Shown: positions 12,074 through 20,914 of the stretch, in pieces
Layout of the letters: the number at the start of each line of letters is the position of its first letter
How positions within the stretch are numbered: position 1 is the stretch's first letter
Assembly (NCBI GenBank): GCA_022571255.1
Contig: JACZYD010000017.1
Location: 1 to 36,866, forward strand
DNA from: Bacteroidota bacterium
Lineage (GTDB): Bacteria; Bacteroidota; Rhodothermia; Rhodothermales; UBA10348
Direction of reading: 5' to 3'
Length of the DNA stretch: 36,866 nucleotides
Translations under genes and position numbers: made by a program
The notes under the pieces: generated by a model
The model's input: the letters and a program-made list of their open reading frames with translations, nothing else
What the model was told of the DNA's origin: nothing
The model's database searches: none

Positions 12074-12137
12074 AGTGCGGCACCTCGACGTGTTATCATA
12101 AGTACAATCCTCTTCTGCAGGATTCAATCGTATTGGA
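11946..12137. promoter_or_regulatory. divergent promoter region between the BatA-like gene and uvrA
   Basis: The two genes are transcribed away from each other across 192 bases, so this region must hold the promoter of uvrA and probably that of the BatA-like gene. I could not identify a convincing promoter pair or a LexA-type operator by eye. Confidence 0.4.
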
Positions 12138-14954
12138 ATGAAGGATCGACGCATCGTTATTCGAGGGGCAAGACAACACAATCTGAAAGGGATCGACCTC
12201 GACCTGCCCAGAGGCAAATTAATTGTGTTTACAGGACCTTCGGGATCCGGCAAATCGTCGCTCGCTTTCGATACCATTTACGCGGAGGGTCAGAGACGGT
12301 ATGTTGAGAGTCTGAGCGCCTATGCTCGCCAGTTCTTGGAGCGCATGGACAAGCCGGATGTCGACATGATAACCGGCCTTTCTCCGGCGATTGCCATTGA
12401 GCAGAAGACAGGCTCCAGAAATCCTCGCTCAACCGTGGCCACACAAACTGAGATTTTTGACCACCTGAGGCTTTTATTTGCAAGAATCGGCATCACGTAC
12501 TCACCCGTAAGCGGCGAGGTGGTACAGAAAGATTCACCGCGCTCGGTTGCCCGGTCTCTCATCAAGGAATTGCCCGACGGAACCCGGTTTTATCTCTGTT
12601 TTCCTTTCCCCTCACACAAAAACACGAGTGTACGAAACGAACTCGAGGTCCTGATACGGCGTGGATTTTTTCGCGTGCTGAAGTTTCCCACTCCGGCTCA
12701 GAAAAAAAAAGGGCACGAAGAATGTATTGTGGATCTCAACGAGACTCCGCCGGAGAGCCTCCGTGTATCTCGGGACAGACTTCTTGTTCTGCTCGATCGC
12801 CTCGTGATTCACCACAATGAGGAAGCCGTTGAGTCTCGTATTGCAGATTCCGTAGAGGCGGCCTTCAGTGAGGGAGGCGACGAATGTATCGTTCAAGTTG
12901 CCGGAAACGGCCGTCGCCTGCAATTCAGCAGGTATTTTGAGCGCGATGGAATCAGATTTGACGAACCCACACCCCATCTTTTTTCGTTCAACTCTCCCCT
13001 TGGCGCCTGCCCGACCTGTCAGGGTTTCGGGCGAACAACAGGACTCGATCCTGAACTCGTAGTACCCAACGAGGTATTGTCCATCAGGCAGGGTGCCGTG
13101 GCCCCGTTTCGAACCGAGGCATGGGCGACTCATTTTCGCGCCCTGATCAGAATGGCAGCCGATGAGAAAGTCGATATCGACGTGCCTTATGCCTCGCTGG
13201 TCAAACGGGAAAGAGACCTGATATGGAATGGAAAAGGAGAATACGTGGGTATCTACGGGTTCTTCAGATATCTGGAAAAGCGTAACTACAAGATGCATTA
13301 TCGCATCTTTCACGCGCGATACCGGGGCTACTCCACATGCACGGACTGTCATGGTTTCCGCCTCAGGGATCAGGCACTCTACATTCGCGTGGGTGATCTG
13401 CATATAGGAGAAATCTGCGAACTCACAACAGTCGATGCAAAAACTTATTTCGACGACTTGGTCCTGACAAAACACGAGAACGCCATCGCGGGTCGACTTC
13501 TGGAGGAGATTCGGAAACGTCTGAAATACCTGGTTGAAGTCGGACTGGACTATCTGACCCTTGACCGTTTATCCAAAACCCTTTCAGGTGGAGAAAGTCA
13601 GCGTATCAGTCTGGCTACCTCGCTCGGATCGTCACTCGTCGGATCAATGTATATACTCGACGAACCGTCGATCGGTCTTCACCCCAGAGATACGGCGCGT
13701 CTTATCAAAATCCTGGAACACCTGCGCGATATGGGAAATTCGGTTCTGGTTGTTGAACATGACCCTGAAATGATGCGCAGTGCTGATTATCTCGTTGATC
13801 TGGGTCCCGGTGCCGGCCGAAATGGTGGATTTATAGTCGCGGTGGGGTCACCGGATCAAATCACGGAGAATCCGGATTCCCTTACGGGTGCGTACCTGAG
13901 TGGTCGTAAAAAAATTCCGGTTCCGAGCACGAGGCGAAACGGGCATCCCCGCGACGTGATCCGGATTGAAAACGCACGACAGCACAACCTGAAAAGACTG
14001 GACGCTTGTTTTCCGCTTGGGATGATCGTGTGTGTTACGGGGGTGAGCGGGTCGGGTAAATCGACGCTTGTTCACGATACATTGTATAACGGCCTGGCCA
14101 GGCTGAAAGGTGTTTTGATTGGTGAATCACGTACTGGTGCGCATGACGCCATCCGGGGCCACGAACTCGTTGATGCCATTGAACTGGTCGATCAGACGCC
14201 GATCGGCAAATCGCCAAGATCAAACCCTGTAACCTATATCAAAGCCTTTGATACCATTCGGAAGATGTTCTCAGAAACTTACCAGGCACGCATCCGCGGT
14301 TACAGACCAGGGTATTTTTCTTTTAATGTCCCGGGTGGCCGATGTGAAGTCTGTCAGGGCGAAGGGGTCGTCCGAATTGAAATGCAGTTTCTGGCTGATT
14401 TATTCCTTGAGTGTGAGGCGTGCAAAGGGAAGCGTTACAAACAGGACGTTCTCGAAGTTCATCTGCGGGGGAAAAGCATTCACGATGTATTGCAGATGAC
14501 GGCCGATGAGGCGCTCGAGTTTTTCAAGGACACGGCCGTTTTGAAGAACAAACTTCAGGTTCTTTCCGATATTGGCCTGGGTTATTTGCCTCTGGGGCAA
14601 CCGGCGAACACACTTTCGGGAGGCGAAGCACAGAGGATCAAACTGGCCCTTCACCTCGGTCGGGTTCAACGGGAAAGAACATTGTATATCTTTGACGAAC
14701 CGACAACGGGACTTCATTTCGATGATATCCGCAAATTGCTCGCCGCCTTCAACGCACTCGTGGAAAATGGACATTCTGTGATCATTGTGGAGCATAATTT
14801 AGACGTTATCAAATCGTCCGATTACGTCATCGACCTTGGACCGGAAGGAGGTGTCCGGGGAGGATTCATCGTTGCTGAAGGGACTCCCGAAGAGCTGGCG
14901 GCCAATCCAAAAAGTCACACCGGCCGCTATCTCAAGCCTTTGCTTGCGAATTGA
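12138..14954 (+). CDS. uvrA: excinuclease ABC subunit A
   Basis: UvrA is the damage-recognition ATPase of nucleotide excision repair; it loads UvrB at lesions. The 938 residues hold two ABC modules. The first has Walker A GPSGSGKSS (about 34), LSGGESQRISLA (about 484) and DEPSIGLHPRD. The second has GVSGSGKST (about 635), LSGGEAQRIKLALHL (about 829) and DEPTTGLHFDD. The zinc site in the second module is intact (CEVCQGEGV and CEACKGKRY), as are CPTCQGFG (about 293) and CTDCHGFRL (about 400) in the first. The cysteine pairs of the peripheral insertion domain are missing: YSPVSGEVV replaces a C-x2-C, and the partner pair before FSFNSPLGAC is also gone. I recall the same loss in Bacteroidota UvrA. 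Start ATG at 12138; mfd, its transcription-coupling partner, lies in this window at 25133. Confidence 0.97.
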   Translation: MKDRRIVIRGARQHNLKGIDLDLPRGKLIVFTGPSGSGKSSLAFDTIYAEGQRRYVESLSAYARQFLERMDKPDVDMITGLSPAIAIEQKTGSRNPRSTVATQTEIFDHLRLLFARIGITYSPVSGEVVQKDSPRSVARSLIKELPDGTRFYLCFPFPSHKNTSVRNELEVLIRRGFFRVLKFPTPAQKKKGHEECIVDLNETPPESLRVSRDRLLVLLDRLVIHHNEEAVESRIADSVEAAFSEGGDECIVQVAGNGRRLQFSRYFERDGIRFDEPTPHLFSFNSPLGACPTCQGFGRTTGLDPELVVPNEVLSIRQGAVAPFRTEAWATHFRALIRMAADEKVDIDVPYASLVKRERDLIWNGKGEYVGIYGFFRYLEKRNYKMHYRIFHARYRGYSTCTDCHGFRLRDQALYIRVGDLHIGEICELTTVDAKTYFDDLVLTKHENAIAGRLLEEIRKRLKYLVEVGLDYLTLDRLSKTLSGGESQRISLATSLGSSLVGSMYILDEPSIGLHPRDTARLIKILEHLRDMGNSVLVVEHDPEMMRSADYLVDLGPGAGRNGGFIVAVGSPDQITENPDSLTGAYLSGRKKIPVPSTRRNGHPRDVIRIENARQHNLKRLDACFPLGMIVCVTGVSGSGKSTLVHDTLYNGLARLKGVLIGESRTGAHDAIRGHELVDAIELVDQTPIGKSPRSNPVTYIKAFDTIRKMFSETYQARIRGYRPGYFSFNVPGGRCEVCQGEGVVRIEMQFLADLFLECEACKGKRYKQDVLEVHLRGKSIHDVLQMTADEALEFFKDTAVLKNKLQVLSDIGLGYLPLGQPANTLSGGEAQRIKLALHLGRVQRERTLYIFDEPTTGLHFDDIRKLLAAFNALVENGHSVIIVEHNLDVIKSSDYVIDLGPEGGVRGGFIVAEGTPEELAANPKSHTGRYLKPLLAN

Positions 14955-15226
14955 TGCCGGAATGCGGATAAAATGTTTGTGATGTATCAGCACACGGTTA
15001 TTTTCGATGGCTTATATTGTGAGTGAGTGTAATAACGATTCCATAACCCGTCCATTCAGCGCAATAAAGACGGTTTATGAAAGTTTTCGAAGGGGGGAAG
15101 AAATCAACGCAACGGCATCCGCTTCTGCCGAACTAACCGGGTCGGACTCCGTAGATGTGCGTTCCGCGGGATCAGCGGAAAGAACTGAGTAACATTTGCT
15201 GGTTGCCAGCTACGCGCCGAATAATC
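14955..15226. other. spacer after uvrA, no gene seen
   Basis: This 272-base spacer probably carries the promoter of the following GT4 gene. A short hairpin (TTCCGC, 7-base loop, GCGGAA) lies near 15162-15180 without a T-tract. A purine run AAGGGGGGAAG near 15090-15100 looks like a ribosome-binding site but is not followed by a usable start. No gene is called. Confidence 0.35.
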
Positions 15227-16504
15227 ATGCGTGCACGTTCAGGATTACATATCAACTCGACTGGAGCACGGGAAGCTGAAAATATTCGTGTCCCTAAACG
15301 TATCGCTCTGTTTACCGGGGCGTACAATCACATCGCGGACGGAGTCTCGCTGACACTCAACCGTCTGGTGGAGCATCTGGAAAAAAACGGGTCGGAAGTT
15401 CTCGTGCTGGCACCCACCTGTGATGATCCTCCGATCGAGCACAAAGGAACGCTCGCGGCGGTTCCCTCCATCGCGGCCCCCGGACGCCCGGAATACAGAC
15501 TGGCCACGGGTTTTCCGTCTCACTTGAAACGTCGCGTCAAGAAATTTCGTCCGACACTTTTTCATATCGCAACACCGGACATCTTGGGGTTTAAAGCACT
15601 TCGACTTGCCCGCAGCTGGGGTATCCCTGTAGTCGCTTCGTTTCACACACATTTCAGTTCCTATCTGAAATATTACAAGCTCGGCTCTATCGAGAATATC
15701 CTCTGGAAATACGGGCGCTGGTTCTATAAAAACTGCGAACAGATTTATGTACCCTCAGAATCAATAGTTGACGTTTTGAGACAGCAGGGTATTGAAAATG
15801 GAGTCAGACTGTGGCCACGCGGCGTCGACATGAATGTGTTCAACCCTCAGAAACGATCCATCGCGTGGCGTCGTCACTTTGGAATTTCTGACCACGAGGT
15901 CGTCGTCTCTTTTGTAAGTCGATTGGTCTGGGAAAAAGGGCTCGATATCTATGCCGACGTGATCGGAAATCTGTCCCGAGAAGGTATTCCTCATCGCAGT
16001 ATTATTATCGGAGACGGACCGGCAAGAAAAACACTGGAAAAGCGTCTGCCAGGAACCATTTTTGCAGGATACAGACGCGGCGAAGACCTTTCGGCAGCGT
16101 ATGCGTCTTCTGATGTGTTTTTATTTCCCAGTGATACCGAGACATTCGGAAACGTGACTCTCGAAGCCATGGCGTCCGGTGTTCCAACCGTATGTGCGGA
16201 CGCTTTCGGAAGTCGCGCGCTGGTTTCCTCCGGAAAAACCGGGTATCTGGCGCCTCCGGGAAATGCCGCTGTCTTTACGGATTATGTCCGCAAACTGGTC
16301 GTAAATAACAGACTGAGGGCCGAGCTCGGGCATGGAGCATTCGAAAAAGCCCAGGGATACACGTGGGATTCCATCCTCACAAGAATCAGCGGCTATTATG
16401 ACGAGATGCTTGGCTACGATCCGGATCCCGCCCCTGAAGAAATGAAAACAGCAGATTCGGGCTTTGCTCAACCACACGCTTCTTCGATTTCGCTCAACGC
16501 CTGA
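15227..16504 (+). CDS. glycosyltransferase family 4, MgtA/SQD2-like
   Basis: This is a cytoplasmic or membrane-associated GT-B enzyme of about 425 residues. The N-terminal domain has ALFTGAYNHIADGVSLTL, HIATPDILGFKALRLAR and SFHTHFSSYLKYY, a combination shared by GDP-mannose-dependent mannosyltransferases of the MgtA type and by plant and bacterial SQD2-like sulfoquinovosyl transferases. WPRGVDMNVFNP precedes the linker, and the donor domain begins at FVSRLVWEKGLDIYADV. FLFPSDTETFGNVTLEAMAS supplies the E-x7-E donor motif. I favour the ATG at 15227; an ATG at 15155 would add 24 residues with no family support. The second GT4 gene starts six bases after its stop, so the two are cotranscribed. 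A lipid acceptor, giving a glycolipid, is likely for this subfamily but is inference here. Confidence 0.88.
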   Translation: MRARSGLHINSTGAREAENIRVPKRIALFTGAYNHIADGVSLTLNRLVEHLEKNGSEVLVLAPTCDDPPIEHKGTLAAVPSIAAPGRPEYRLATGFPSHLKRRVKKFRPTLFHIATPDILGFKALRLARSWGIPVVASFHTHFSSYLKYYKLGSIENILWKYGRWFYKNCEQIYVPSESIVDVLRQQGIENGVRLWPRGVDMNVFNPQKRSIAWRRHFGISDHEVVVSFVSRLVWEKGLDIYADVIGNLSREGIPHRSIIIGDGPARKTLEKRLPGTIFAGYRRGEDLSAAYASSDVFLFPSDTETFGNVTLEAMASGVPTVCADAFGSRALVSSGKTGYLAPPGNAAVFTDYVRKLVVNNRLRAELGHGAFEKAQGYTWDSILTRISGYYDEMLGYDPDPAPEEMKTADSGFAQPHASSISLNA

Positions 16505-16510
16505 GACGCC

Positions 16511-17638
16511 GTGACTCTGGTCTATGTGTCACACACCCAGCCGCCCGCTTCTGCGCCTCTCTCCAATATCGGGGGAATGCAGCGAGTTGCAGAAGAGTTG
16601 CTCGAAAGCCTGGATGCGAGAGACGAAGTGGACGTCGAGGCATTATTACTTCGGTGCTCCTGGAAATGGATTCACATCAGAATAATCCCTTTTCTTGTTT
16701 CCTCGTTCTTAAAGCTCAGAATTCGAATCGTGCGTGGGGATCTCGAAACCATCCTGTTCTCCTCTATGGTGACCGCCCTGCTGGTCATTCCGCTCGATAA
16801 ATATCTTCGCGCATCGAGAGTCAAAACGGCAGTTATTGTCCACGGCCTGGATGTCACCTCCTCCTTTGCGTTGTACCAGAGATGGGTCCGGCGCGTACTT
16901 GGTTCCATCGATCTTGTGCTTGCGGTGAGTCAAGCTACGGGCATGGAATGTGTCGCGCGTGGGTTATCACAGGACCGTATTCATGTTATACACAACGGAG
17001 TGAAAACGTCCCGGTTTGAGACCGAGCCCCCTCTCAGACCCGAACGCACGAAGCTGTTCGCTCATTTCGATTCTCCGTCAGGCGTTTTACCCGAAGACGG
17101 GTTCCTGCTGTGCAGTGTGGGCCGTCACGTCGAGCGAAAAGGTTATGCGTGGTTTATAGAACACGTCATGCCCGCGTTGCCCCCGAACATACACTACTGG
17201 CTGGCCGGTGACGGACCCGAATCTGTACACATTCAAGGGGTTGTTAAAAGGATGAACCTGTCCGATCGAGTGCACCTGCTCGGGAAACTGAGCGATCCCG
17301 AATTGATGGCATTGTACCGAGGATCCGACCTCTTCATCATGCCCAACATCAAAGTCCGAGATGACATGGAAGGATTCGGAATTGTGATGCTTGAAGCAGG
17401 GATGAATGGTCTTCCCTCCATCGCCGCCCGCATCGAAGGTATTGAAGAGGTAATTCTGGAGGGGAAAAACGGGTATTTTGTTCGTTCCGGAGATGCCGAA
17501 GGGTTTGTCAGAGCAATTTCTTCTTATGTCTCAGAAACGCAGAATCTGGAAGCAGCCAGAAAATCTGCTTTTGATTATACTCGAGACACGTTCGGGTGGG
17601 AGACGATTTCTGACCGGGTAGTAAAGGCTTTGTCGTAG
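16511..17638 (+). CDS. glycosyltransferase family 4
   Basis: This 375-residue GT-B glycosyltransferase starts at GTG 16511. The start is supported by the usual first strand and acceptor loop (LVYVSHTQPPASAPLSNIGG, MQRVAEELLE). The middle has VIVHGLDVTSSFALYQRWVR and HVIHNGVKTSRF. The donor domain starts with CSVGRHVERKGYAWFIEHVM, and the donor motif is FIMPNIKVRDDMEGFGIVML followed by EAG. This fits the PimB-like or WaaG-like branch of family 4, but the donor sugar cannot be told. It follows the first GT4 by six bases and converges with the RND exporter gene, whose stop is 59 bases away. Its last codons (KALS and the stop) match the repeat units that fill the gap between the two genes. Confidence 0.88.
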   Translation: MTLVYVSHTQPPASAPLSNIGGMQRVAEELLESLDARDEVDVEALLLRCSWKWIHIRIIPFLVSSFLKLRIRIVRGDLETILFSSMVTALLVIPLDKYLRASRVKTAVIVHGLDVTSSFALYQRWVRRVLGSIDLVLAVSQATGMECVARGLSQDRIHVIHNGVKTSRFETEPPLRPERTKLFAHFDSPSGVLPEDGFLLCSVGRHVERKGYAWFIEHVMPALPPNIHYWLAGDGPESVHIQGVVKRMNLSDRVHLLGKLSDPELMALYRGSDLFIMPNIKVRDDMEGFGIVMLEAGMNGLPSIAARIEGIEEVILEGKNGYFVRSGDAEGFVRAISSYVSETQNLEAARKSAFDYTRDTFGWETISDRVVKALS

Positions 17639-17755
17639 CAAGGCTTGGCATCACAGGGCCTGGCGTCATAATATTTCGTCGCAGGGCCTGTCATCTCTCA
17701 GGCTTTGTCCGTCGCAGTCCCTGGCGTCACATTTGTCGTCGCAGAGCCTTTCCAC
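17625..17755. repeat. degenerate repeats of about 26 bp between convergent genes
   Basis: About five imperfect copies of a unit containing GTCGTCGCAGGGCCTGGCGTC fill the region, including copies near 17631, 17676, 17709 and 17735. The array covers the last codons of the plus-strand GT4 gene and encodes the C-terminal tail (about TTNVTPGTATDKA) of the minus-strand RND exporter. I see no clear rho-independent terminator for either gene, so the array may take that place, which is a guess. Confidence 0.7.
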
Positions 17756-20346
17756 CCCTTCGCGGCCTGCTCACGCTGCTCCATTCGCTCGATCATCGCG
17801 GGTAAGAAGATAATTGCTGCAAGCAGCGTGGTCCCAATTCCTATCACGGCGAGTTCTCCTATCGAATGAAGGCCGGGATGAAAACTGAGCAATAACCCGC
17901 CGAATCCTACCATGGTTGTCAGCGAACCCATGATTACGTGTTCGCCGGTTGAAAGCACGACGCGCATCATTGACCCGGATCCTTCCTCTCGATATCTGTG
18001 AACAAGATGAACGCCCGCATCATTGCCGATTCCCAGAATTGCCGGGAAAACAATGAGGTTGTAAAAGTTGATTCGAAGGTCAAGAAGCTCAACCACGAAC
18101 AACATCCAGAGAATACCCACAATAAGCGGAAGCAGTGCAAGTGCCGACCATCGAAGCGACCGGAAATTCAGATACATGAGAGCACAGACAATCAGAAACG
18201 TCGCTCCGATCATCCAGGGCGATTCCTTCTGCATCAACTTCAGCATGTCGGCTGCGACCAGAGACGTCGAGCCCGCGTGATATACTTTCCCCTCCTCAGT
18301 CGTAATCGTTCCCACGTCATTCGAAAACGCGATCGAATTCCGACCATCGGAAAGACCCACTGACGGGTAGATCATCACGAAATTTCCGATCTCTCCGGAT
18401 TTTGATGTGAATTGCCTCCGCAGGAATTCAGGGACCTGATCGATCTGGATGGTTTCCGTTGTGGACGCCGCCAGACGAAGCCTTCGAATGTCTGCTGATG
18501 AATCGGCTTCCATAAAACGATCGGCGAGCTGTGCACGAATCTCGCGGAGTCGATCGAGCCTGTTCTGCTGCTTTTCTGATGTCAACGGAAACCGGTCCTG
18601 AAGCGATTCCACTTTTAAAATAGTGGGAGACGTTGTGTCCGATGCGATTATGTACTTTACTGCAGCTACAAGATCGTCTACTTCCTCACGAGAATCCACT
18701 ACTATGTATGCTGGATTTCGACCGCGGCTGCGTCCTTCTACACGATTAATCACAACAGCCCGAGAATAGTAGGCTTCATATCTGGGTTCAAGTTTCCCGA
18801 ACTGATATTCAAAAGATACCCGGGGGAGAAGCACGATTGCAGCAATAACTGCTACCGTACTGCCCAGCAGAATGGTCTTGTGGGCCGGAATATGTCGCCT
18901 GTACCCAGCTCCAAGTGGTGCCGTGTTGTGATCATCGTCGGCGCCGGTATCATCAATGCCGGCGGTATCATCAATGCCGGCGGTATCTCGAAGGTGGTGG
19001 CGGCTTTCCGGGCCTCCGAGCCTCAATATTCCTGTCCGTTCAAAGAGCACAATCATCGCAGGCATCACGAATAACATTGCGACCAGAGCGTTCATGATAC
19101 CGGTGCCCGCAATAAGACCGAATTGAGAAAATCCCCTGAAATCGGCCAGAATCAGTACGAACATAGCCGCCGAAGTCGTCAGCGCGCCGACCGTCACCGC
19201 CTGTCCGGTACTCATGAACGTGATTTCGATGGCTTCCGTGACGCCTCGACCAGCTCCTCGCTCTTCCGTATACCTGGCGTAAAAATGAATGCCGTAATCG
19301 ATACCCAGTCCGAAAAGAACAAGACCCAGCGCTGAGGTCATCAGATTGAGCGTACCAAAGACAATCGAAGCCAATGCAAACGTCCACGACAGGCTCATCA
19401 AGAGCGGAATTCCTATCAAAGCGGCCAGTACGGGTGCCCGCAGTAACATGGATAACACAAGAGTAAGCCGAACGCCTTTTCCGGTCCTGGCCCGAACCGA
19501 TTTATACAGGAAATAAAAGACCACCATCAATAACACAGCGAGTATGCCTGTGCCAAATGAACCAATTACGTCATCCCGGATAGTGGTTGCCTCGATGAGT
19601 TGACGAAGCAACCTTCCGGCAGAAGTAACTCGCATTGCGTCGTGATACGCAGTCGGATCCAGAGACAATAAAAGCAGATCCAGATCCCGATACGCAGCCT
19701 CAATAAATTTAAAGTCGGTTTGCGAACCACTGGGATAAAATCGTACGACCAGCGTCAGACTATCCTCGGAAATCGGATATTCACTCGATACGATATCTCT
19801 ATAAATAAGGTCAAGTTCACGGCCCAGCGAGTCCGTTTCAGACTCAAAATCACTTTCATCATCTTCCTCTATGTCGAAGAAAAATGGATTCGTATCGAGA
19901 GAAGCCTGCTCGATTTTTGCATCCAGATAATCCTGGAGCATATCCAACTCTTCCTCCGTCGCGAAATAAAGTGCATTTTCCCGGAGGAACGAAACGTCCT
20001 TTCTGAATTCGACTCTCTGAAAGTATGGTTCGTCGTAGTCGGCTCCCTTCATTGCAAGAACTTCCGGGATCATTATTTCAGCAAAAGCGACGTTGGCTTC
20101 GAAGGATGGACTCTCGATGGCTATGGCAAGCTCTGACTCCCCTCCCACTGTTTCTCTGAGCTTCTCCAGTGCTTTTACACTTTCATAGTCCGGCGGCAGA
20201 AGGTTAGCGAGGTTTGTATCGATCGTGAGGTGCAGGGCGAAAAAAAAGCTCACTGCTGACAAAACGGCGGCCGCTGTCAAAACCATCGTACTCCTGTGCC
20301 CGACCAGGCGAATAGCGGGCCGTAATAAACTGAAAAATCGTTCCAT
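17698..20346 (-). CDS. RND/MMPL-family exporter with sterol-sensing-like fold
   Basis: This 882-residue inner-membrane transporter has the two-fold repeat of the RND superfamily. Each half has one hydrophobic helix, a large extracytoplasmic loop and five more helices. Half one starts near residue 18 (STMVLTAAAVLSAVSFFFAL) and has the TM4 motif FGLGIDYGIHFYARYTEE near 345. Half two has the matching GIGNDAGVHLVHRYREE near 777. Such MMPL/HpnN-like proteins export lipids or hopanoids with proton drive. The ATG at 20346 gives a sensible N-terminus (MERFFSLLRPAIRLVGHRS); an upstream ATG at 20409 adds 21 unlikely residues. The linker between halves carries a DTAGID repeat made by an 18-bp DNA repeat. 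The C-terminal tail is encoded by another array. Next to two GT4 genes, glycolipid or lipid transport is plausible but unproven. Confidence 0.88.
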   Translation of the reverse strand: MERFFSLLRPAIRLVGHRSTMVLTAAAVLSAVSFFFALHLTIDTNLANLLPPDYESVKALEKLRETVGGESELAIAIESPSFEANVAFAEIMIPEVLAMKGADYDEPYFQRVEFRKDVSFLRENALYFATEEELDMLQDYLDAKIEQASLDTNPFFFDIEEDDESDFESETDSLGRELDLIYRDIVSSEYPISEDSLTLVVRFYPSGSQTDFKFIEAAYRDLDLLLLSLDPTAYHDAMRVTSAGRLLRQLIEATTIRDDVIGSFGTGILAVLLMVVFYFLYKSVRARTGKGVRLTLVLSMLLRAPVLAALIGIPLLMSLSWTFALASIVFGTLNLMTSALGLVLFGLGIDYGIHFYARYTEERGAGRGVTEAIEITFMSTGQAVTVGALTTSAAMFVLILADFRGFSQFGLIAGTGIMNALVAMLFVMPAMIVLFERTGILRLGGPESRHHLRDTAGIDDTAGIDDTGADDDHNTAPLGAGYRRHIPAHKTILLGSTVAVIAAIVLLPRVSFEYQFGKLEPRYEAYYSRAVVINRVEGRSRGRNPAYIVVDSREEVDDLVAAVKYIIASDTTSPTILKVESLQDRFPLTSEKQQNRLDRLREIRAQLADRFMEADSSADIRRLRLAASTTETIQIDQVPEFLRRQFTSKSGEIGNFVMIYPSVGLSDGRNSIAFSNDVGTITTEEGKVYHAGSTSLVAADMLKLMQKESPWMIGATFLIVCALMYLNFRSLRWSALALLPLIVGILWMLFVVELLDLRINFYNLIVFPAILGIGNDAGVHLVHRYREEGSGSMMRVVLSTGEHVIMGSLTTMVGFGGLLLSFHPGLHSIGELAVIGIGTTLLAAIIFLPAMIERMEQREQAAKGWKGSATTNVTPGTATDKA
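18943..18987. repeat. 18-bp in-frame tandem repeat inside the RND exporter gene
   Basis: Two units at 18943-18960 and 18961-18978 and a partial third read GnCGGTATCATCAATGCC. On the minus strand they encode the hexapeptide DTAGID in frame. They sit in the cytoplasmic linker between the two halves of the transporter, where added length should be harmless. Confidence 0.85.
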
Positions 20347-20489
20347 GGGGCCACATACCGATGACGCCAGACATAGATTCGCGTCGAACACAGATTCCAG
20401 ATAATCCACTTCGAACTCGCCTGAAAAAGGATTTGCCGTATCTTGATCGGTTACAAAGCGAAATTAATTCAGAGTGTAACCGCATTTTT
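20347..20489. promoter_or_regulatory. divergent region between exporter and MaoC-like gene
   Basis: The exporter gene and the MaoC-like gene are transcribed apart across 143 bases, so promoters for both should lie here. No specific operator or promoter box was recognised. Confidence 0.35.
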
Positions 20490-20906
20490 ATGCATACATA
20501 CGATTCTATTCAGGTAGGCGACACTTTCAAGCTCACTCGATTTATCAGTAAAGAGGATGTGCAGGCCTTCGCAGACGTAACGGGTGATGACAACCCACTG
20601 CACGTGGACGAAACCTACGCGGCTGGAACTCGATTCGGCAACACAGTCGTGCACGGTATACTGCTGATAGGCATTATTTCCAAGGTTCTCGGAAGAGATT
20701 ACCCTGGAAATGGATCGATCGCCGTATCGATTTCGGCCAAGTTTCTACGTCCGGTTCCGGTGGGGTCAGAAATCGAAATCGAGGTTCGCGTAGCTGAAAA
20801 GATGGAAAAATACGGTCACGTCAGACTGCGCGTCTACGTCTATTTGAACAAGAAAATGGCCGTTGGCGGCGAGGCCGTTGTTATTCCTCCGTCGGAAGAA
20901 GAATAA
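20490..20906 (+). CDS. MaoC-like hotdog-fold dehydratase
   Basis: This 138-residue single-hotdog enzyme is of the MaoC/PhaJ type, which hydrates trans-2-enoyl-CoA to (R)-3-hydroxyacyl-CoA or does the matching step on ACP. The hydratase-2 signature FADVTGDDNPLHVDETYA is intact, with the catalytic Asp and His of D-x-N-P-x-H near residues 35-40. It is followed by RFGNTVVHGILLIGIIS, the usual G-x-VVHG loop. The ATG at 20490 gives the standard short N-terminus (MHTYDSIQVGDTF); earlier in-frame starts from 20361 reach into the divergent region. It is complete, with no fusion partner. The stop is eight bases from the stop of the convergent peptidase gene. A role in fatty-acid or polyhydroxyalkanoate metabolism follows from the family, but the substrate is unknown. 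Confidence 0.9.
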   Translation: MHTYDSIQVGDTFKLTRFISKEDVQAFADVTGDDNPLHVDETYAAGTRFGNTVVHGILLIGIISKVLGRDYPGNGSIAVSISAKFLRPVPVGSEIEIEVRVAEKMEKYGHVRLRVYVYLNKKMAVGGEAVVIPPSEEE

Positions 20907-20914
20907 ACCAGGAC

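Noticed and set aside
15162-15180. Terminator hairpin after uvrA
   Set aside because: A six-base stem without a following T-tract, about 200 bases after the uvrA stop, is too weak.
15007-15192. 61-codon plus-strand frame in the uvrA-GT4 spacer
   Set aside because: Low-complexity sequence (A, S, T, E rich) without homology or a ribosome-binding site.
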